Shown here: piece by piece, positions 1-8,320 of the stretch
How the letters are laid out: each line of letters starts with the position of its first letter
Position numbering within the stretch: the first letter of the stretch is position 1
From: an uncultured Dongia sp.
GTDB taxonomy: Bacteria; Pseudomonadota; Alphaproteobacteria; Dongiales; Dongiaceae
Direction: 5' to 3'
DNA length: 64,000 nucleotides
NCBI RefSeq assembly: GCF_936916975.1
Contig: NZ_CAKZGO010000024.1
Coordinates: 62,001-126,000 of the forward strand
The notes under the pieces: model-generated
What the model saw: the letters and a program-made list of their open reading frames with translations, nothing else
Told to the model about the DNA's origin: nothing
Database searches by the model: none
Made by a program: the position numbers and the translations under genes

Positions 1-1053
1 AACGCGCGGTCGCGCATTCAGCAGGCGGCCAAGGATTGGCGCCGGCAACTTGGTATCGGTCCCGAACAGAGCACCAGTCGATCTGCCGCCGGCGGTATCG
101 TGGCACTCGCCTATCCCGATCGTCTGGCGCAGCAGCGCGGTGGCCAGGGCCAGTATCGGCTGGCCTCGGGCCGCGGCGCCGAACTCAGCCTCGAAGACCC
201 CCTGTCGCGCGAGCCTTATCTGGCAGTGGCGACGTTGGACCAGGGCCAGAAATCCGCGCGCATCTATCTGGCGGCACCGATCACGCTGGGGGAGATCGAG
301 GAGGATTTCGCCGACCTCATCCGGACCATGCAATCCGTGACCTGGAACGCGCGGACCGAGATCGTCGAGGCAAAGCGCGAGCGCCGCCTGCTCGCTCTCG
401 TGCTGGAAGAAAAGCCGCTGCAGAAACCGGACGTGGAGTTGCTGCGCGCGGCGATGCTGGATGGTGTTCGCCAGATGGGCCTGGGCAGCTTGCCATGGTC
501 GGCGGCAACCAAGACATTGCGTGCCCGCGTCGCGTTCCTGCGGCGCGTGCTGCCGGAAAAAGATTGGCCGGACTGGTCGGATGAGGCACTCCTCAACAAT
601 CTTGCCGATTGGCTTGGGCCGCATCTTGATAGCGTCTCCCGGCGAGCGCATCTCGATCGCATCGATCTTCACGCGGCCCTCACCGACAGTCTCGACTGGC
701 AGCAACGCCAAGCGCTGGACAGCTTGGCACCGACGCATCTCGATGTCCCTTCGGGCTCGCGCGTGCCGCTTGATTACGACAGCGGTGATCAACCGGTGCT
801 GGCCGTGCGTCTCCAGGAAATGTTCGGCGCCACCGAGACGCCTCGCCTTGCCGGCGGCCGGGCGCCTGTTCTGCTCCATCTGCTCTCGCCAGCACGACGG
901 CCGGTGCAGGTGACGCAGGACCTCACCAGCTTCTGGTCCAATGCCTATAAGGCGGTGAAGGCGGATCTGAAGAGCCAGTATCCGCGGCATTACTGGCCGG
1001 ACGATCCACTGGTGGCGGAACCGACGGCGCGGGCGAAGCCAAGGCCGCGGTAG
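1..1053 (+). CDS. hrpB: ATP-dependent helicase HrpB, C-terminal part (5' truncated by window edge)
   Basis: The frame is open from base 1 and ends at TAG 1051-1053, so this is the last ~350 codons of a longer gene. The sequence matches the C-terminal region of HrpB DExH-box RNA helicases: a module ending in motifs such as LLHLLSPARRPVQVTQDL and SFWSNAYKAVKADLKSQYP, followed by RHYWPDDPL. That WPDDP ending is characteristic of the HrpB_C domain. The helicase core (Walker A, DExH) lies upstream of the window. HrpB is a non-essential RNA helicase of unclear substrate in most bacteria. The tail after WPDDP is short and basic (RAKPRPR), as is usual. It is convergent with the downstream GNAT gene. 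Confidence 0.93.
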   Translation, partial: NARSRIQQAAKDWRRQLGIGPEQSTSRSAAGGIVALAYPDRLAQQRGGQGQYRLASGRGAELSLEDPLSREPYLAVATLDQGQKSARIYLAAPITLGEIEEDFADLIRTMQSVTWNARTEIVEAKRERRLLALVLEEKPLQKPDVELLRAAMLDGVRQMGLGSLPWSAATKTLRARVAFLRRVLPEKDWPDWSDEALLNNLADWLGPHLDSVSRRAHLDRIDLHAALTDSLDWQQRQALDSLAPTHLDVPSGSRVPLDYDSGDQPVLAVRLQEMFGATETPRLAGGRAPVLLHLLSPARRPVQVTQDLTSFWSNAYKAVKADLKSQYPRHYWPDDPLVAEPTARAKPRPR

Positions 1054-1166
1054 TTGAGGAGCCGAAATTTCGGGTCTGCGTCTGCACCCCTCTCCCCGCG
1101 GGGGTGTGGGGGGCGCGCAACGCGCGGGGGGGCGGGGGATCTCTCAATGAGTCCGCGCTTCCCACC

Positions 1167-1207
1167 CCCTCACCCTGACCCTCTCCCGCGAGGGGAGAGG
1201 GAATGAG
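1167..1207. repeat. dispersed palindromic repeat, copy 1
   Basis: A 41-bp sequence identical to the one at 8871-8911. Its core is an inverted repeat CCCTCTCCC / GGGAGAGGG around a short GCGAG loop, preceded by CCCTCACCCTGA. It lies between the convergent ends of hrpB and a GNAT gene, where it may act as a bidirectional terminator. GC-rich intergenic palindromes of this kind are common in alphaproteobacteria. Confidence 0.8.
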
Positions 1208-1223
1208 TTTTGGTCGGCAGGGC

Positions 1224-1991
1224 TTATGCTTCGGCCCCGCGCCAATACCGATACCGATACAGCTCCCGCGTAAGGCCCATGCCGCGGTAGAGTTTCTGCG
1301 CAACCGTGTTCTGCGCTTCGACCTGCAGGCACACGCCGGTGGCGCCCTGTTCGATCGCCCAGCCCATCAAGGCACCCAGCACACGGCTGGCATAGCCCTG
1401 GCCACGCAATACCTTCGCTGTGATCACCGATTCCAGGCACAGCAAGCCATCATGCAGCGCGCCATAGGCCATGGCGGCGGGTGCGCCGTCGATGCGGAAC
1501 ATCAGGAAGGCGGCCGGCACCTGGAGCTGTGCAAGGATCGCGCGGTAGCTTTGCCGGCGCGTCTGGTTGTGGCCCTGCAGATCCGACATCGCGGTGAGCC
1601 AGATATCCGTCGGGTGCGCATCTATCGCGACATCAGGGTCGCGCCGCATCGGCATGGGGTAGAGATCGCCATAGAGCGTGATGGTCTCGCCTTCCGGCAG
1701 ATAGCCGCGCGCACTGAACTGCGTTTCAATCTCGGGCGCGAGCAGCGTGGGTATGCGGAAAATCGCCGGCAAATCCTCCGCAGCGTACCGCGCTTCCGCC
1801 GCATCGATCAGCGCACCAATCTCGCCGGTCACGGCGCGCAGCGGATTGGCCGAATTGGCGCGGCGGCTGTGGCCGGCGGCAAAGCGCAGCACCCAATCAC
1901 CTAGGACCTCTTCGGTCAGGGACGGCCAGGCCTTGCGGCAGGTCTCCTCGACCCGCCAATTCAAATCAAAACCATTCGAGGCGTCGCTCAA
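1224..1991 (-). CDS. GNAT family N-acetyltransferase
   Basis: A protein of 255 aa. The C-terminal half carries the GNAT acetyl-CoA binding region: a strand with AAMAYGAL, then the pyrophosphate-binding loop VLRGQGYASRVLGAL (family pattern Q/RxxGxG/A), then a helix ending in the typical VEAQNTVAQKLYRGMGL segment. The N-terminal ~110 residues are an extra domain of the two-lobed GNAT type and probably carry substrate specificity. The substrate cannot be read from sequence. The start overlaps the stop of the upstream NUDIX gene by 4 nt (1988-1991), so the two are probably co-translated. Confidence 0.88.
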   Translation of the reverse strand: MSDASNGFDLNWRVEETCRKAWPSLTEEVLGDWVLRFAAGHSRRANSANPLRAVTGEIGALIDAAEARYAAEDLPAIFRIPTLLAPEIETQFSARGYLPEGETITLYGDLYPMPMRRDPDVAIDAHPTDIWLTAMSDLQGHNQTRRQSYRAILAQLQVPAAFLMFRIDGAPAAMAYGALHDGLLCLESVITAKVLRGQGYASRVLGALMGWAIEQGATGVCLQVEAQNTVAQKLYRGMGLTRELYRYRYWRGAEA

Positions 1992-2530
1992 GTTCCGTGA
2001 TCCCCGCTTTCGCCCGGCGGGTTGCTGAAGGCGGGGAAGCTGGCGCGGTCCTTGATCTCGGCATATTGCGTGAGTGCCCAGCGCACGGATGGAAAAGCAA
2101 GGTCTTCCCAGGGGATGTCCGCATAGTCGAACAGCCCGACCTCCAGGCTCTCGATCCCGGCGCTGATGTTGGGATCGACCAGGCGCGCGCGGTAGATCAG
2201 CTGGACTTGCGATAAGCGCGGGATGGTATAGGCGGCCAGCAGCGCATCGATCTCGATCCGGGCATTGGCCTCTTCCATGGCCTCGCGCGCGGCACCTACT
2301 TCGGCACTTTCATGGAGTTCCATGAAGCCTGCCGGCAGGGTCCAGAATCCCTTCCTTGGATTGATCGCGCGGCGGCACAGCAGAATTTTCGGTCCCCACG
2401 TCACGACGGCGCCCACCACCACCTTGGGATTCTCATAGGCGATGAAGCCGCAATCAATGCACACCTGACGGAGGCGGTTGTCGCCGTCGGGCACGCGATG
2501 TTCGAAACTGGGTTCTTTAGTATCTGGCAT
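1988..2530 (-). CDS. NUDIX hydrolase with partial zinc-ribbon N-terminus
   Basis: A protein of 180 aa. Residues ~24-27 form a CxxC knuckle (VCIDCGFIAYENPK) typical of the NUDIX subfamily with an N-terminal zinc ribbon, although only one CxxC pair is present. The NUDIX box follows at about residue 68: GFMELHE, seven residues, then REAMEEAN. Asn replaces the usual Gly in the last part, as is common in this ADP-ribose/NADH pyrophosphatase-like subfamily. It probably hydrolyses a nucleoside diphosphate linked to another moiety; the substrate is unknown. It is the first gene of a two-gene operon with the GNAT gene and is divergent from azlC across 82 bp. Confidence 0.9.
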   Translation of the reverse strand: MPDTKEPSFEHRVPDGDNRLRQVCIDCGFIAYENPKVVVGAVVTWGPKILLCRRAINPRKGFWTLPAGFMELHESAEVGAAREAMEEANARIEIDALLAAYTIPRLSQVQLIYRARLVDPNISAGIESLEVGLFDYADIPWEDLAFPSVRWALTQYAEIKDRASFPAFSNPPGESGDHGT

Positions 2531-2612
2531 GTTCGTCTGCGTTTAGGACATGGCTCGACTGTGACGGAAGGCGGGTGACGTCGCAAGCGACGCTGGCTTA
2601 TGGTGCGGTGCG

Positions 2613-3389
2613 ATGGAACCTCAATCTCCCCAAGATACGCAAAGGTCACCGACCTGGACCGATGATTTCGGGACGCCCGCCGGCGCCGGCCGCGCTGGCG
2701 CCTGGGCAGCAGTCGGCGCGCCGGCTTTGGTGCTGGGGGCGAGCTATGTCGGCTTTGGCGCCTTCGTTCACCAATCGGGCCTGACGTTCTTTCAGGGGGT
2801 TGCCTCCAGCATCACCGGCTGGGCATTGCCCGGCCAGATCGCGCTCATCGAGATTTTTGCGGCCGGCGGTTCGCTGCTGGCGGCGGCCATCGCCGTGGGC
2901 CTTGCCAATGCGCGCCTGATGCCGATGGTGGTGACATTGATGCCGATCCTGCGCGAGGGTGAGGCGGCGCCCAGCCCGCGCCTCATCCACTATCTGAGCG
3001 CGCATTTCATTGCGCTGACCGGCTGGGCCATTGCCATGCAGCGCTGCCCGGATATGACGCCGGGCCAGCGCCTGCCGTTTTTCCTCGGCTTCACCCTGGT
3101 CATCTGGTTCTCGACCCTGTTCTGCACAGCGCTGGGCTTTTACCTGGTCGAAATCCTGCCGCCCACGGTGACGTTGGGGCTGGTGTTCCTCAACCCGCTC
3201 TATTTCATGCTGTTGTTCACCATCGACATCGTGCGGCGCGACCGCCGTTGGGCGCTGCTGATCGGCGTCGTGCTGGGGCCGGTCCTTCACATGATTACCC
3301 CGGAATGGGGCCTGCTGATCACGGGGCTGGGCGGGGGTACCTTGGCTTTCCTCATCACCCAGTATGATCGCCGGCGAGGTAAGTCGTGA
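2613..3389 (+). CDS. azlC: AzlC family branched-chain amino acid exporter, large subunit
   Basis: A protein of 258 aa with several hydrophobic membrane segments. It has the AzlC signature layout: an early GASYVGFGAFVHQSGL segment, WALPGQIALIEIFAAGGSLL, then ANARLMPMVVTLMPILR. AzlC with AzlD forms an inner-membrane exporter of branched-chain amino acids and analogues such as azaleucine. The first ~30 residues are a soluble Pro/Gly-rich stretch. The stop overlaps the azlD start by 4 nt, so the subunits are translationally coupled. Confidence 0.92.
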   Translation: MEPQSPQDTQRSPTWTDDFGTPAGAGRAGAWAAVGAPALVLGASYVGFGAFVHQSGLTFFQGVASSITGWALPGQIALIEIFAAGGSLLAAAIAVGLANARLMPMVVTLMPILREGEAAPSPRLIHYLSAHFIALTGWAIAMQRCPDMTPGQRLPFFLGFTLVIWFSTLFCTALGFYLVEILPPTVTLGLVFLNPLYFMLLFTIDIVRRDRRWALLIGVVLGPVLHMITPEWGLLITGLGGGTLAFLITQYDRRRGKS

Positions 3390-3715
3390 CCGTCTCGGCC
3401 TGGTGGTTCCTGCTGGTGGGCGCCCTCGTCACCTATGGCTGGCGCGCGGCGGGTGTTGCCTTGTCGGGCAAGATCGATCCCAATTCCGCGCTGATGCGCT
3501 GGGTTGCCTGCGTGGCTTATGCGCTGCTCGCCGGCCTCATCGCGCGCCTGATCGTGGCGCCGCAGGGGGCGCTGGGCGACACGGCGCTGTGGATGCGGCT
3601 GAGTTCGGCAGGCGTTGCCTTGCTGGTCTATTTCATCTTCCGCCGCAGCATCGTGCTCGGCGTGACGGCCGGTGCGCTGTGGCTGGTTGCGGTGACGACG
3701 CTGGTGGGCGCCTAG
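3386..3715 (+). CDS. azlD: AzlD family branched-chain amino acid exporter, small subunit
   Basis: A protein of 109 aa with about four transmembrane helices and the AzlD opening TVSAWWFLLVGALVTYGWRA. It partners AzlC in the inner membrane. It starts with GTG inside the azlC stop overlap. Its TAG stop (3713-3715) interleaves with the stop of the opposing small gene ending at 3712, so the two transcripts converge with no spacer. Confidence 0.9.
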   Translation: MTVSAWWFLLVGALVTYGWRAAGVALSGKIDPNSALMRWVACVAYALLAGLIARLIVAPQGALGDTALWMRLSSAGVALLVYFIFRRSIVLGVTAGALWLVAVTTLVGA

Positions 3716-4089
3716 TCCTCGACGTCTTCGATTTCCATCGTGGCGAAGCTGGCGGTGATGTTCCGCGCCCTTCCGGCCACGCCGCCGATGTTGAGGTCGA
3801 CTTCCAATGTGTGTCCGGCAGCAGTTTCGTTCACGCGCAGCTCTGAGATGCGCAGGCCGTCGCTGGCATCGACATCCATGCGGAAGCCACTGACATTCAG
3901 GAACACCAGCGCGCAGGGCCGCTCGCCGGGATAATCCGGCCGGCCTTCCAGATTGGCGTAGAGATCGTCGATGAAGAGATAGAGCACCTGCTCGGCCACA
4001 TCGAGCGTCACGGATTCGATGCCGGCGTCCTGCAGCCCACCCAATGTGGCGAGGAACTCGATGGGATCGTCGATCGCTTCGGCGCTCAT
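3712..4089 (-). CDS. small acidic hypothetical protein coupled to pgk
   Basis: A protein of 125 aa from the ATG at 4087-4089, which overlaps the pgk TGA in an ATGA arrangement. A longer in-frame start at 4134 would sit inside pgk and is less likely. The product is strongly acidic (ends MEIEDVED) and has no signal peptide or membrane segment. It contains a motif-poor alpha/beta sequence with [19 protein letters not shown] do not recognise the family. Coupling to pgk suggests co-expression only. The 3' end overlaps azlD by 4 nt on the opposite strand. Confidence 0.7.
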   Translation of the reverse strand: MSAEAIDDPIEFLATLGGLQDAGIESVTLDVAEQVLYLFIDDLYANLEGRPDYPGERPCALVFLNVSGFRMDVDASDGLRISELRVNETAAGHTLEVDLNIGGVAGRARNITASFATMEIEDVED

Positions 4090-5279
4090 GATTTCAGCGC
4101 CAGCACGCCGGGAAGGTCCTTGCCCTCGAGCCATTCGAGGAAGGCGCCGCCGGCGGTCGAAATGTAGGAGAAATCATCCTCCGCCCCGGCATGGGCGAGG
4201 GCTGCCACCGTATCGCCGCCGCCAGCGACGCTGAGCAGTTTCTTGGCCTTGGAGAGTTGCGCTGCATGCTTGGCGACCACGACGGTGCCCTGGTCGAAAG
4301 GCGATGTTTCAAAGGCACCCAGGGGCCCGTTCCACACCAGCGTCTTCGAGGTATCCATATGCTGGTTGATGAGTGCTACGGATTTCGGCCCGACATCGAG
4401 GATCATCTGATCCGCCGGCACGGATTTGACGTCGACGATCTTGTTCGCGGCACCCGCCTTGAACTCGCCGGCCACTACGGCATCCACCGGCAGCACGATG
4501 GTGCAGTTGGCGGCCTTGGCCTTTTCCAGGATCGACCGCGCGGTGTCGGCGAGGTCGCGCTCGGCCAGTGACTTGCCGACCTCGATCCCTTGCGCGAACA
4601 AAAATGTGTTGGCCATGCCGCCGCCGATCACCAGGCAATCGACCTTGCCGACCAGATTGCCGAGGAGGTCGAGCTTGGTCGAGACCTTGGCGCCGCCAAC
4701 CAGCGCCATCACCGGGCGCTGCGGTTTCTCAAGGGCTGCTGCGAGGTGATCCAACTCTTCCTGCATCAGGCGCCCGGCGGCCGACGGCAGCAGATGTGCG
4801 ATCGCTTCGGTCGAGGCATGAGCGCGGTGGGCGCAGGAGAAGGCGTCGTTCACATAGATATCGCCAAGTGCCGCCAGTTCGCCGGCGAAGGCCTTGTCAT
4901 TGGCTTCCTCGGCAGCGTGGAAGCGGAGGTTTTCCAGCAGCAGCACGTCGCCATCCTTGAGGGCTGCCACCGCATCCTTGGCCTTGGGGCCGACACAATC
5001 GCTGGCAAACGCCACCGTCTTTCCCAGCGCCTTGGCGAGGGGTTCGACCAGTGGCTGCAGCGAGAATTCTGGTGCCGGTTTGCCCTTGGGCCGGCCGAAA
5101 TGCGAGACGATGATGACCCTGGCCCCCTTCTGCGCCAGTTCCTTCAGGGTCGCCGCAGACCGCTCGATGCGCGTCGCGTCCGTCACCTTGCCATCCTTCA
5201 TCGGCACGTTGAGATCGCAGCGCACGATAACGCGCCGGCCGGTGAGAGTGAGGTCGTCCAGGGTGCGGAATGTGGGCAT
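4086..5279 (-). CDS. pgk: phosphoglycerate kinase
   Basis: A protein of 397 aa, the normal length for bacterial PGK. It converts 1,3-bisphosphoglycerate + ADP to 3-phosphoglycerate + ATP in glycolysis, in the cytoplasm. Visible motifs in order are [13 protein letters not shown] near the N-terminus (substrate site), [48 protein letters not shown] and the nucleotide-loop GGGDTVAA near the C-terminus. It is the first gene of a unit with the small acidic gene and is not next to gap or fba here. It is divergent from an SDR gene across ~150 bp. Confidence 0.98.
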   Translation of the reverse strand: MPTFRTLDDLTLTGRRVIVRCDLNVPMKDGKVTDATRIERSAATLKELAQKGARVIIVSHFGRPKGKPAPEFSLQPLVEPLAKALGKTVAFASDCVGPKAKDAVAALKDGDVLLLENLRFHAAEEANDKAFAGELAALGDIYVNDAFSCAHRAHASTEAIAHLLPSAAGRLMQEELDHLAAALEKPQRPVMALVGGAKVSTKLDLLGNLVGKVDCLVIGGGMANTFLFAQGIEVGKSLAERDLADTARSILEKAKAANCTIVLPVDAVVAGEFKAGAANKIVDVKSVPADQMILDVGPKSVALINQHMDTSKTLVWNGPLGAFETSPFDQGTVVVAKHAAQLSKAKKLLSVAGGGDTVAALAHAGAEDDFSYISTAGGAFLEWLEGKDLPGVLALKS

Positions 5280-5431
5280 TGGTTAAGCTTCCTCGGGTGT
5301 CGGCAGGGGGAAAGTCGTGCTGGTTGAGGTGCCATAGTCGGGCGGCAATGGCAAGCCGGCCCGATCTGGCTTAAGATTCGTGCCTGTTGGGCCGAATCAG
5401 GCCGCACAATAAGACCGGCGCGCAGGGGACC

Positions 5432-6223
5432 ATGACCTATCAATCCGCCCTCATCACCGGGGCCTCGTCGGGGATCGGTGCCGCCTTCGCCCGGGCCTTG
5501 CCGCGCGCCACCGCCTTGCTGCTGACGGGCCGCGACCGAGACCGCTTGAATGCCTTGGCGCAGGAACTGGGGCTCAATGGCCGCCAAGTGCGGACCGTGG
5601 TTGCTGACCTGACCGATCCGGAAGGCCGCTATGCCGTGATCGGCGCCGCCGAGACGGCGCGCGTCGATCTCGTCATCAACAATGCCGGTATCGGGCAGCT
5701 GGGCCGTGTCGTCGACAATTCCGAACTCCGCGAGATGGAGATGGTGCAGGTCAACATGGCCGCCCCGGTCGAGATCACGCGCGGCCTGCTGCCCATGATG
5801 CTCCGCCACGCCCATGACAACGGCGCGCGCGCCGGCATCATCAACATCGCCAGCACCGCGGCCTTCGCGCCGATGCCGCTCTTTGCGACCTATGCCGCCA
5901 GCAAGACCTTCCTGCTGAATTACACCGAGGCGCTGGCCGAGGAACTTTCGCAGGAACCGATCGATGTGCTGGCGCTGTGCCCGGGTGCCACCGAGACACG
6001 CTTTTTCGAGCGCGCCGGCGTCGAGAATCCGCCCAGCGGCAAGCTCGGCGGCGCCACTATGCACAGCGCCGAACGCGTGGCGCAGGAAGGCCTGCGCGCA
6101 TTGGGCCAGGAACGCGTCCATGTGGTGGGACCGACCAATTATCTGGCCAGCATCGCCATGCGCCTGTTGCCCCGCCGTTTCGTCACCGCAGCCGCGGAGA
6201 CGACGCTGCAGAAGTGGAAGTGA
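5432..6223 (+). CDS. short-chain dehydrogenase/reductase (classical SDR)
   Basis: 263 aa from the ATG at 5432, chosen because MTYQSALITGASSGIG places the first beta strand at the N-terminus; an upstream ATG at 5387 would add 15 unlike residues. Motifs are the cofactor loop TGASSGIG, the NNAGIG motif, and the active-site Ser in NIASTAA with YAASK. After the core comes a longer C-terminal tail ending in RRFVTAAAETTLQKWK, resembling the DltE/YqjQ-like SDR group often linked to lipid or cell-envelope metabolism. The substrate is unknown. Confidence 0.88.
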   Translation: MTYQSALITGASSGIGAAFARALPRATALLLTGRDRDRLNALAQELGLNGRQVRTVVADLTDPEGRYAVIGAAETARVDLVINNAGIGQLGRVVDNSELREMEMVQVNMAAPVEITRGLLPMMLRHAHDNGARAGIINIASTAAFAPMPLFATYAASKTFLLNYTEALAEELSQEPIDVLALCPGATETRFFERAGVENPPSGKLGGATMHSAERVAQEGLRALGQERVHVVGPTNYLASIAMRLLPRRFVTAAAETTLQKWK

Positions 6224-6229
6224 CGCTTC

Positions 6230-6835
6230 CTATTTGATCCGCTTCAACAACACGTAAAGCGCACCTTCGCCGCCATGTTCGGGCCTTGCCTGCGAGATCG
6301 CGAGCACGAGGCGGCGGAAGATGGGTTCGTTGAGCCAGCGCGGCACGATACTTTTCAGGATGCCGGATTTCGACTGCGTCATGCCCTTGCCGGTGATCAC
6401 CAGCAGATTGCGCTTGCCGGCTTTGTGGGCGCGCTCGAGGAAGTGGAGCAGGGCGTCATGCGCCTCGTTCTGGGTGCGGCCGTGAAGGTCGATCTTGCCT
6501 TCGATCGGCAATTGGCCGCGGCGAAAGCGCTCACCTTGGCGCTTGTCGATGCCGGGCATGGCGCCGGGAATCGGTGACGGCGTCAGCAAGGGCGGCGGTG
6601 GTGTGGGTTTGAGCGCGGCGGGCTTGGGCGGCGGTGATGCCTTCGCTGCCTTAGGCGACGGTGCAGCCTTCACCGGTGTTTTCTCAGGCAGCTTGGGCGG
6701 CGCAGCGGCAGCGCCAAGTTTCGACTTGGCGCTGCCGTCTTTCTTGCGGCGCTTGCGCTTGAGCGGCGCCACGGTGCTGGCAACAGCCTGCCAGAGGGCA
6801 AGCTCCTGCTCAGTGAGGCGCCGCTTGCCGGCCAC
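6230..6835 (-). CDS. Smr domain protein
   Basis: A protein of 201 aa. The C-terminal ~95 residues are an Smr domain: IDLHGRTQNEAHDALLHFL, then LLVITGKGM and a following HGGEGALYVLLK. The HGxGxG-type signature is therefore partly altered: the TGKGM loop is present and HGGEGA follows. Smr domains are nucleases or nucleic-acid binders in MutS2-like contexts. The middle is a long Lys/Pro/Ala-rich linker (residues ~25-85), and the N-terminus is helical and basic. In alphaproteobacteria this gene is usually found with mltA and a Tim44-like gene. Here it lies just downstream of secB on the same strand. Confidence 0.88.
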   Translation of the reverse strand: MAGKRRLTEQELALWQAVASTVAPLKRKRRKKDGSAKSKLGAAAAPPKLPEKTPVKAAPSPKAAKASPPPKPAALKPTPPPPLLTPSPIPGAMPGIDKRQGERFRRGQLPIEGKIDLHGRTQNEAHDALLHFLERAHKAGKRNLLVITGKGMTQSKSGILKSIVPRWLNEPIFRRLVLAISQARPEHGGEGALYVLLKRIK

Positions 6836-6855
6836 GATGTCTTAGCGGATCGGGA

Positions 6856-7383
6856 TCAGTTGACGGCAGCGGAGCCAGGAGCAGCGGCCTTCTGTGCCTC
6901 AGCTTGCTTGAGCATCTCTTCGCGCTTCTCGCGGTACATGGCGACGAAATCAACCGGGTTGATGAGAAGCGGCGGGAAGCCGCCGGCCGCGACCGCATTG
7001 GCGATGACCTGGCGGGCGAAGGGGAAGAGCAGGCGTGGGGCCTCGATCATGACCAGCGGCAGGACATGTTCCTGCGGCACGCGGCCGAGGCGGAAGAGGC
7101 CGGCATATTCGCTTTCCACCAGATAGACGGATTTGTCGCCGATCTTGGCATCGACCGACATGAACAGGACGACTTCGATGTCCGGCGGGGTCAGCGGCTT
7201 CACGCGCACATCGACGCGGATGATGCCGGTGGGGGCTTCCTTGAGGGCGGTCGGGGTTTCATGGCCGAGCGGGTTCTCGAAGGAAAAGTCCTTCAGGAAC
7301 TGGTGCATAACGATCAGCGCCGGGCCGGCCTCGGCCGGATCCTGGCCGGTGGCATCGACGGGTGCTGGGTTCTGGTCGGTCAT
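6856..7383 (-). CDS. secB: protein-export chaperone SecB
   Basis: 175 aa from the ATG at 7381-7383; longer in-frame extensions run into the divergent SDR and are spurious. It contains the SecB core: VMHQFLKDFSFENP, VDVRVKPLT, VYLVESEYAGLFRLGRVP, IEAPRLLFPFARQVIANAVAAGGFPPLLINPVDF. SecB is a cytoplasmic tetramer that keeps preproteins unfolded and hands them to SecA. The Ala/Lys-rich tail (EMLKQAEAQKAAAPG) is usual. Upstream, between it and the divergent SDR, lies a 12-bp tandem repeat. Confidence 0.97.
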   Translation of the reverse strand: MTDQNPAPVDATGQDPAEAGPALIVMHQFLKDFSFENPLGHETPTALKEAPTGIIRVDVRVKPLTPPDIEVVLFMSVDAKIGDKSVYLVESEYAGLFRLGRVPQEHVLPLVMIEAPRLLFPFARQVIANAVAAGGFPPLLINPVDFVAMYREKREEMLKQAEAQKAAAPGSAAVN

Positions 7384-7470
7384 GAAAACGCTCCTTGGGG
7401 TAGGTCTTTGCGTGGGTTGGCGTTCCGCTACCATCCCTGGCGCATTGGTGCAACCTGGAACCGGCTGTGG

Positions 7471-7530
7471 GTATTGACCCCAGGGTCCACCGCAGGGTTG
7501 ACCACAAGGTTGACCACAGTGTTGACCGCT
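7471..7530. repeat. five-unit 12-bp tandem repeat in the secB/SDR divergent promoter region
   Basis: Five contiguous 12-bp units at 7471, 7483, 7495, 7507 and 7519. The best conserved read GGGTTGACCACA and AGGTTGACCACA. Four of the five units contain TTGACC, which resembles a sigma70 -35 hexamer repeated once per ~1.1 helical turns. It lies 88 bp upstream of secB and 52 bp upstream of the divergent SDR. Confidence 0.85.
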
Positions 7531-7581
7531 GGACCGCAGGCTGGGCAAGGTAGCCCCCGAAACGAGAGGATAATCAGCCAA

Positions 7582-8274
7582 ATGAGCCGTTACGCGATCA
7601 TTGTTGGGGCCGGCAGCGGTCTTTCCGCCGCTTTGGCACGCGCCTGCGCCGCCGATGGCCTGAAACTGGTCCTGGTGGCCCGCGATATCGCCAAACTGGC
7701 CCCGTTGGTGGCCGAAATGGGCGCCCGCGCCATGGCCTGCGACGCCAGCGAGCCCGCGGCGGTGGCACGCCTCTTCTCCGTCACTGAACGCGATTTCGGT
7801 GTCCCTGAACTGGTGGTGTTCAATGTCGGCTACCGCGCGCCGCGCGGGCCGATCGCCGGGGTGGACCCGATAGACGCGGAAGCGGCCCTCCGCAACAACG
7901 CACTCGCCGGATTCCTGGTAGGGCAGGGTGCCGCACGGGTCATGGAGCCGGCCGGCAAGGGCTCGATCTTCTTCACCGGCGCCTCGGCCAGCATCAAGGG
8001 CTATGCCCAATCGGCCGCCTTCGCCATGGGCAAGTTCGCGCTCCGGGGTCTGGCGCAGAGCATGGCCCGCGAGCTTGGTCCCAAGGGCATCCATATCGCC
8101 CATTTCATCATCGATGGCGGCATCGCCGGCACGCGCTCGGGTCGCGATCCCACGGATGAGGACAAATGGCTCTCACCGCAAGCGATCGCCGAGACCTATC
8201 TCGCGACCCACAAGCAACCGCGCAACGCCTGGAGCCATGAGATTGATCTCAGGCCCTGGGCGGAGACGTTCTGA
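7582..8274 (+). CDS. SDR-family oxidoreductase (atypical)
   Basis: 230 aa from the ATG at 7582; a GAGGATAA stretch just upstream serves as ribosome binding site. The cofactor loop is GAGSGLSAALA and the beta-alpha fold follows. The usual NNAG motif is replaced by VVFNVGYRAP. The active-site region is IFFTGASASIKGYAQSAAFAMGKFALRG, so the usual YxxxK Tyr is replaced: S/A-A-F-A-M-G-K leaves Lys but no canonical Tyr at the expected place. It ends in a plausible FIIDGGI segment. It is likely a divergent SDR with altered or lost oxidoreductase chemistry. Confidence 0.82.
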   Translation: MSRYAIIVGAGSGLSAALARACAADGLKLVLVARDIAKLAPLVAEMGARAMACDASEPAAVARLFSVTERDFGVPELVVFNVGYRAPRGPIAGVDPIDAEAALRNNALAGFLVGQGAARVMEPAGKGSIFFTGASASIKGYAQSAAFAMGKFALRGLAQSMARELGPKGIHIAHFIIDGGIAGTRSGRDPTDEDKWLSPQAIAETYLATHKQPRNAWSHEIDLRPWAETF

Positions 8275-8285
8275 GTTAGTGGCCT

Positions 8286-8307
8286 CCCTCCCCCTTCAGG
8301 GGGAGGG
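8286..8307. terminator. palindromic terminator-like repeat (copy 1)
   Basis: A 9-bp perfect stem CCCTCCCCC / GGGGGAGGG with loop TTCA, sitting 12 nt after the SDR stop and before the convergent GNAT stop. The exact reverse complement of this 22-mer occurs at 42814-42835, also between convergent genes, so this is both a dispersed repeat and a probable bidirectional terminator. No U-tract is present. Confidence 0.7.
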
Positions 8308-8320
8308 CCTAGAAGGCCAA

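Noticed and set aside
6856-8103. 415-residue N-terminally extended SecB
   Set aside because: The extension is antisense to the SDR and includes the tandem repeat. The normal SecB start at 7383 fits family length.
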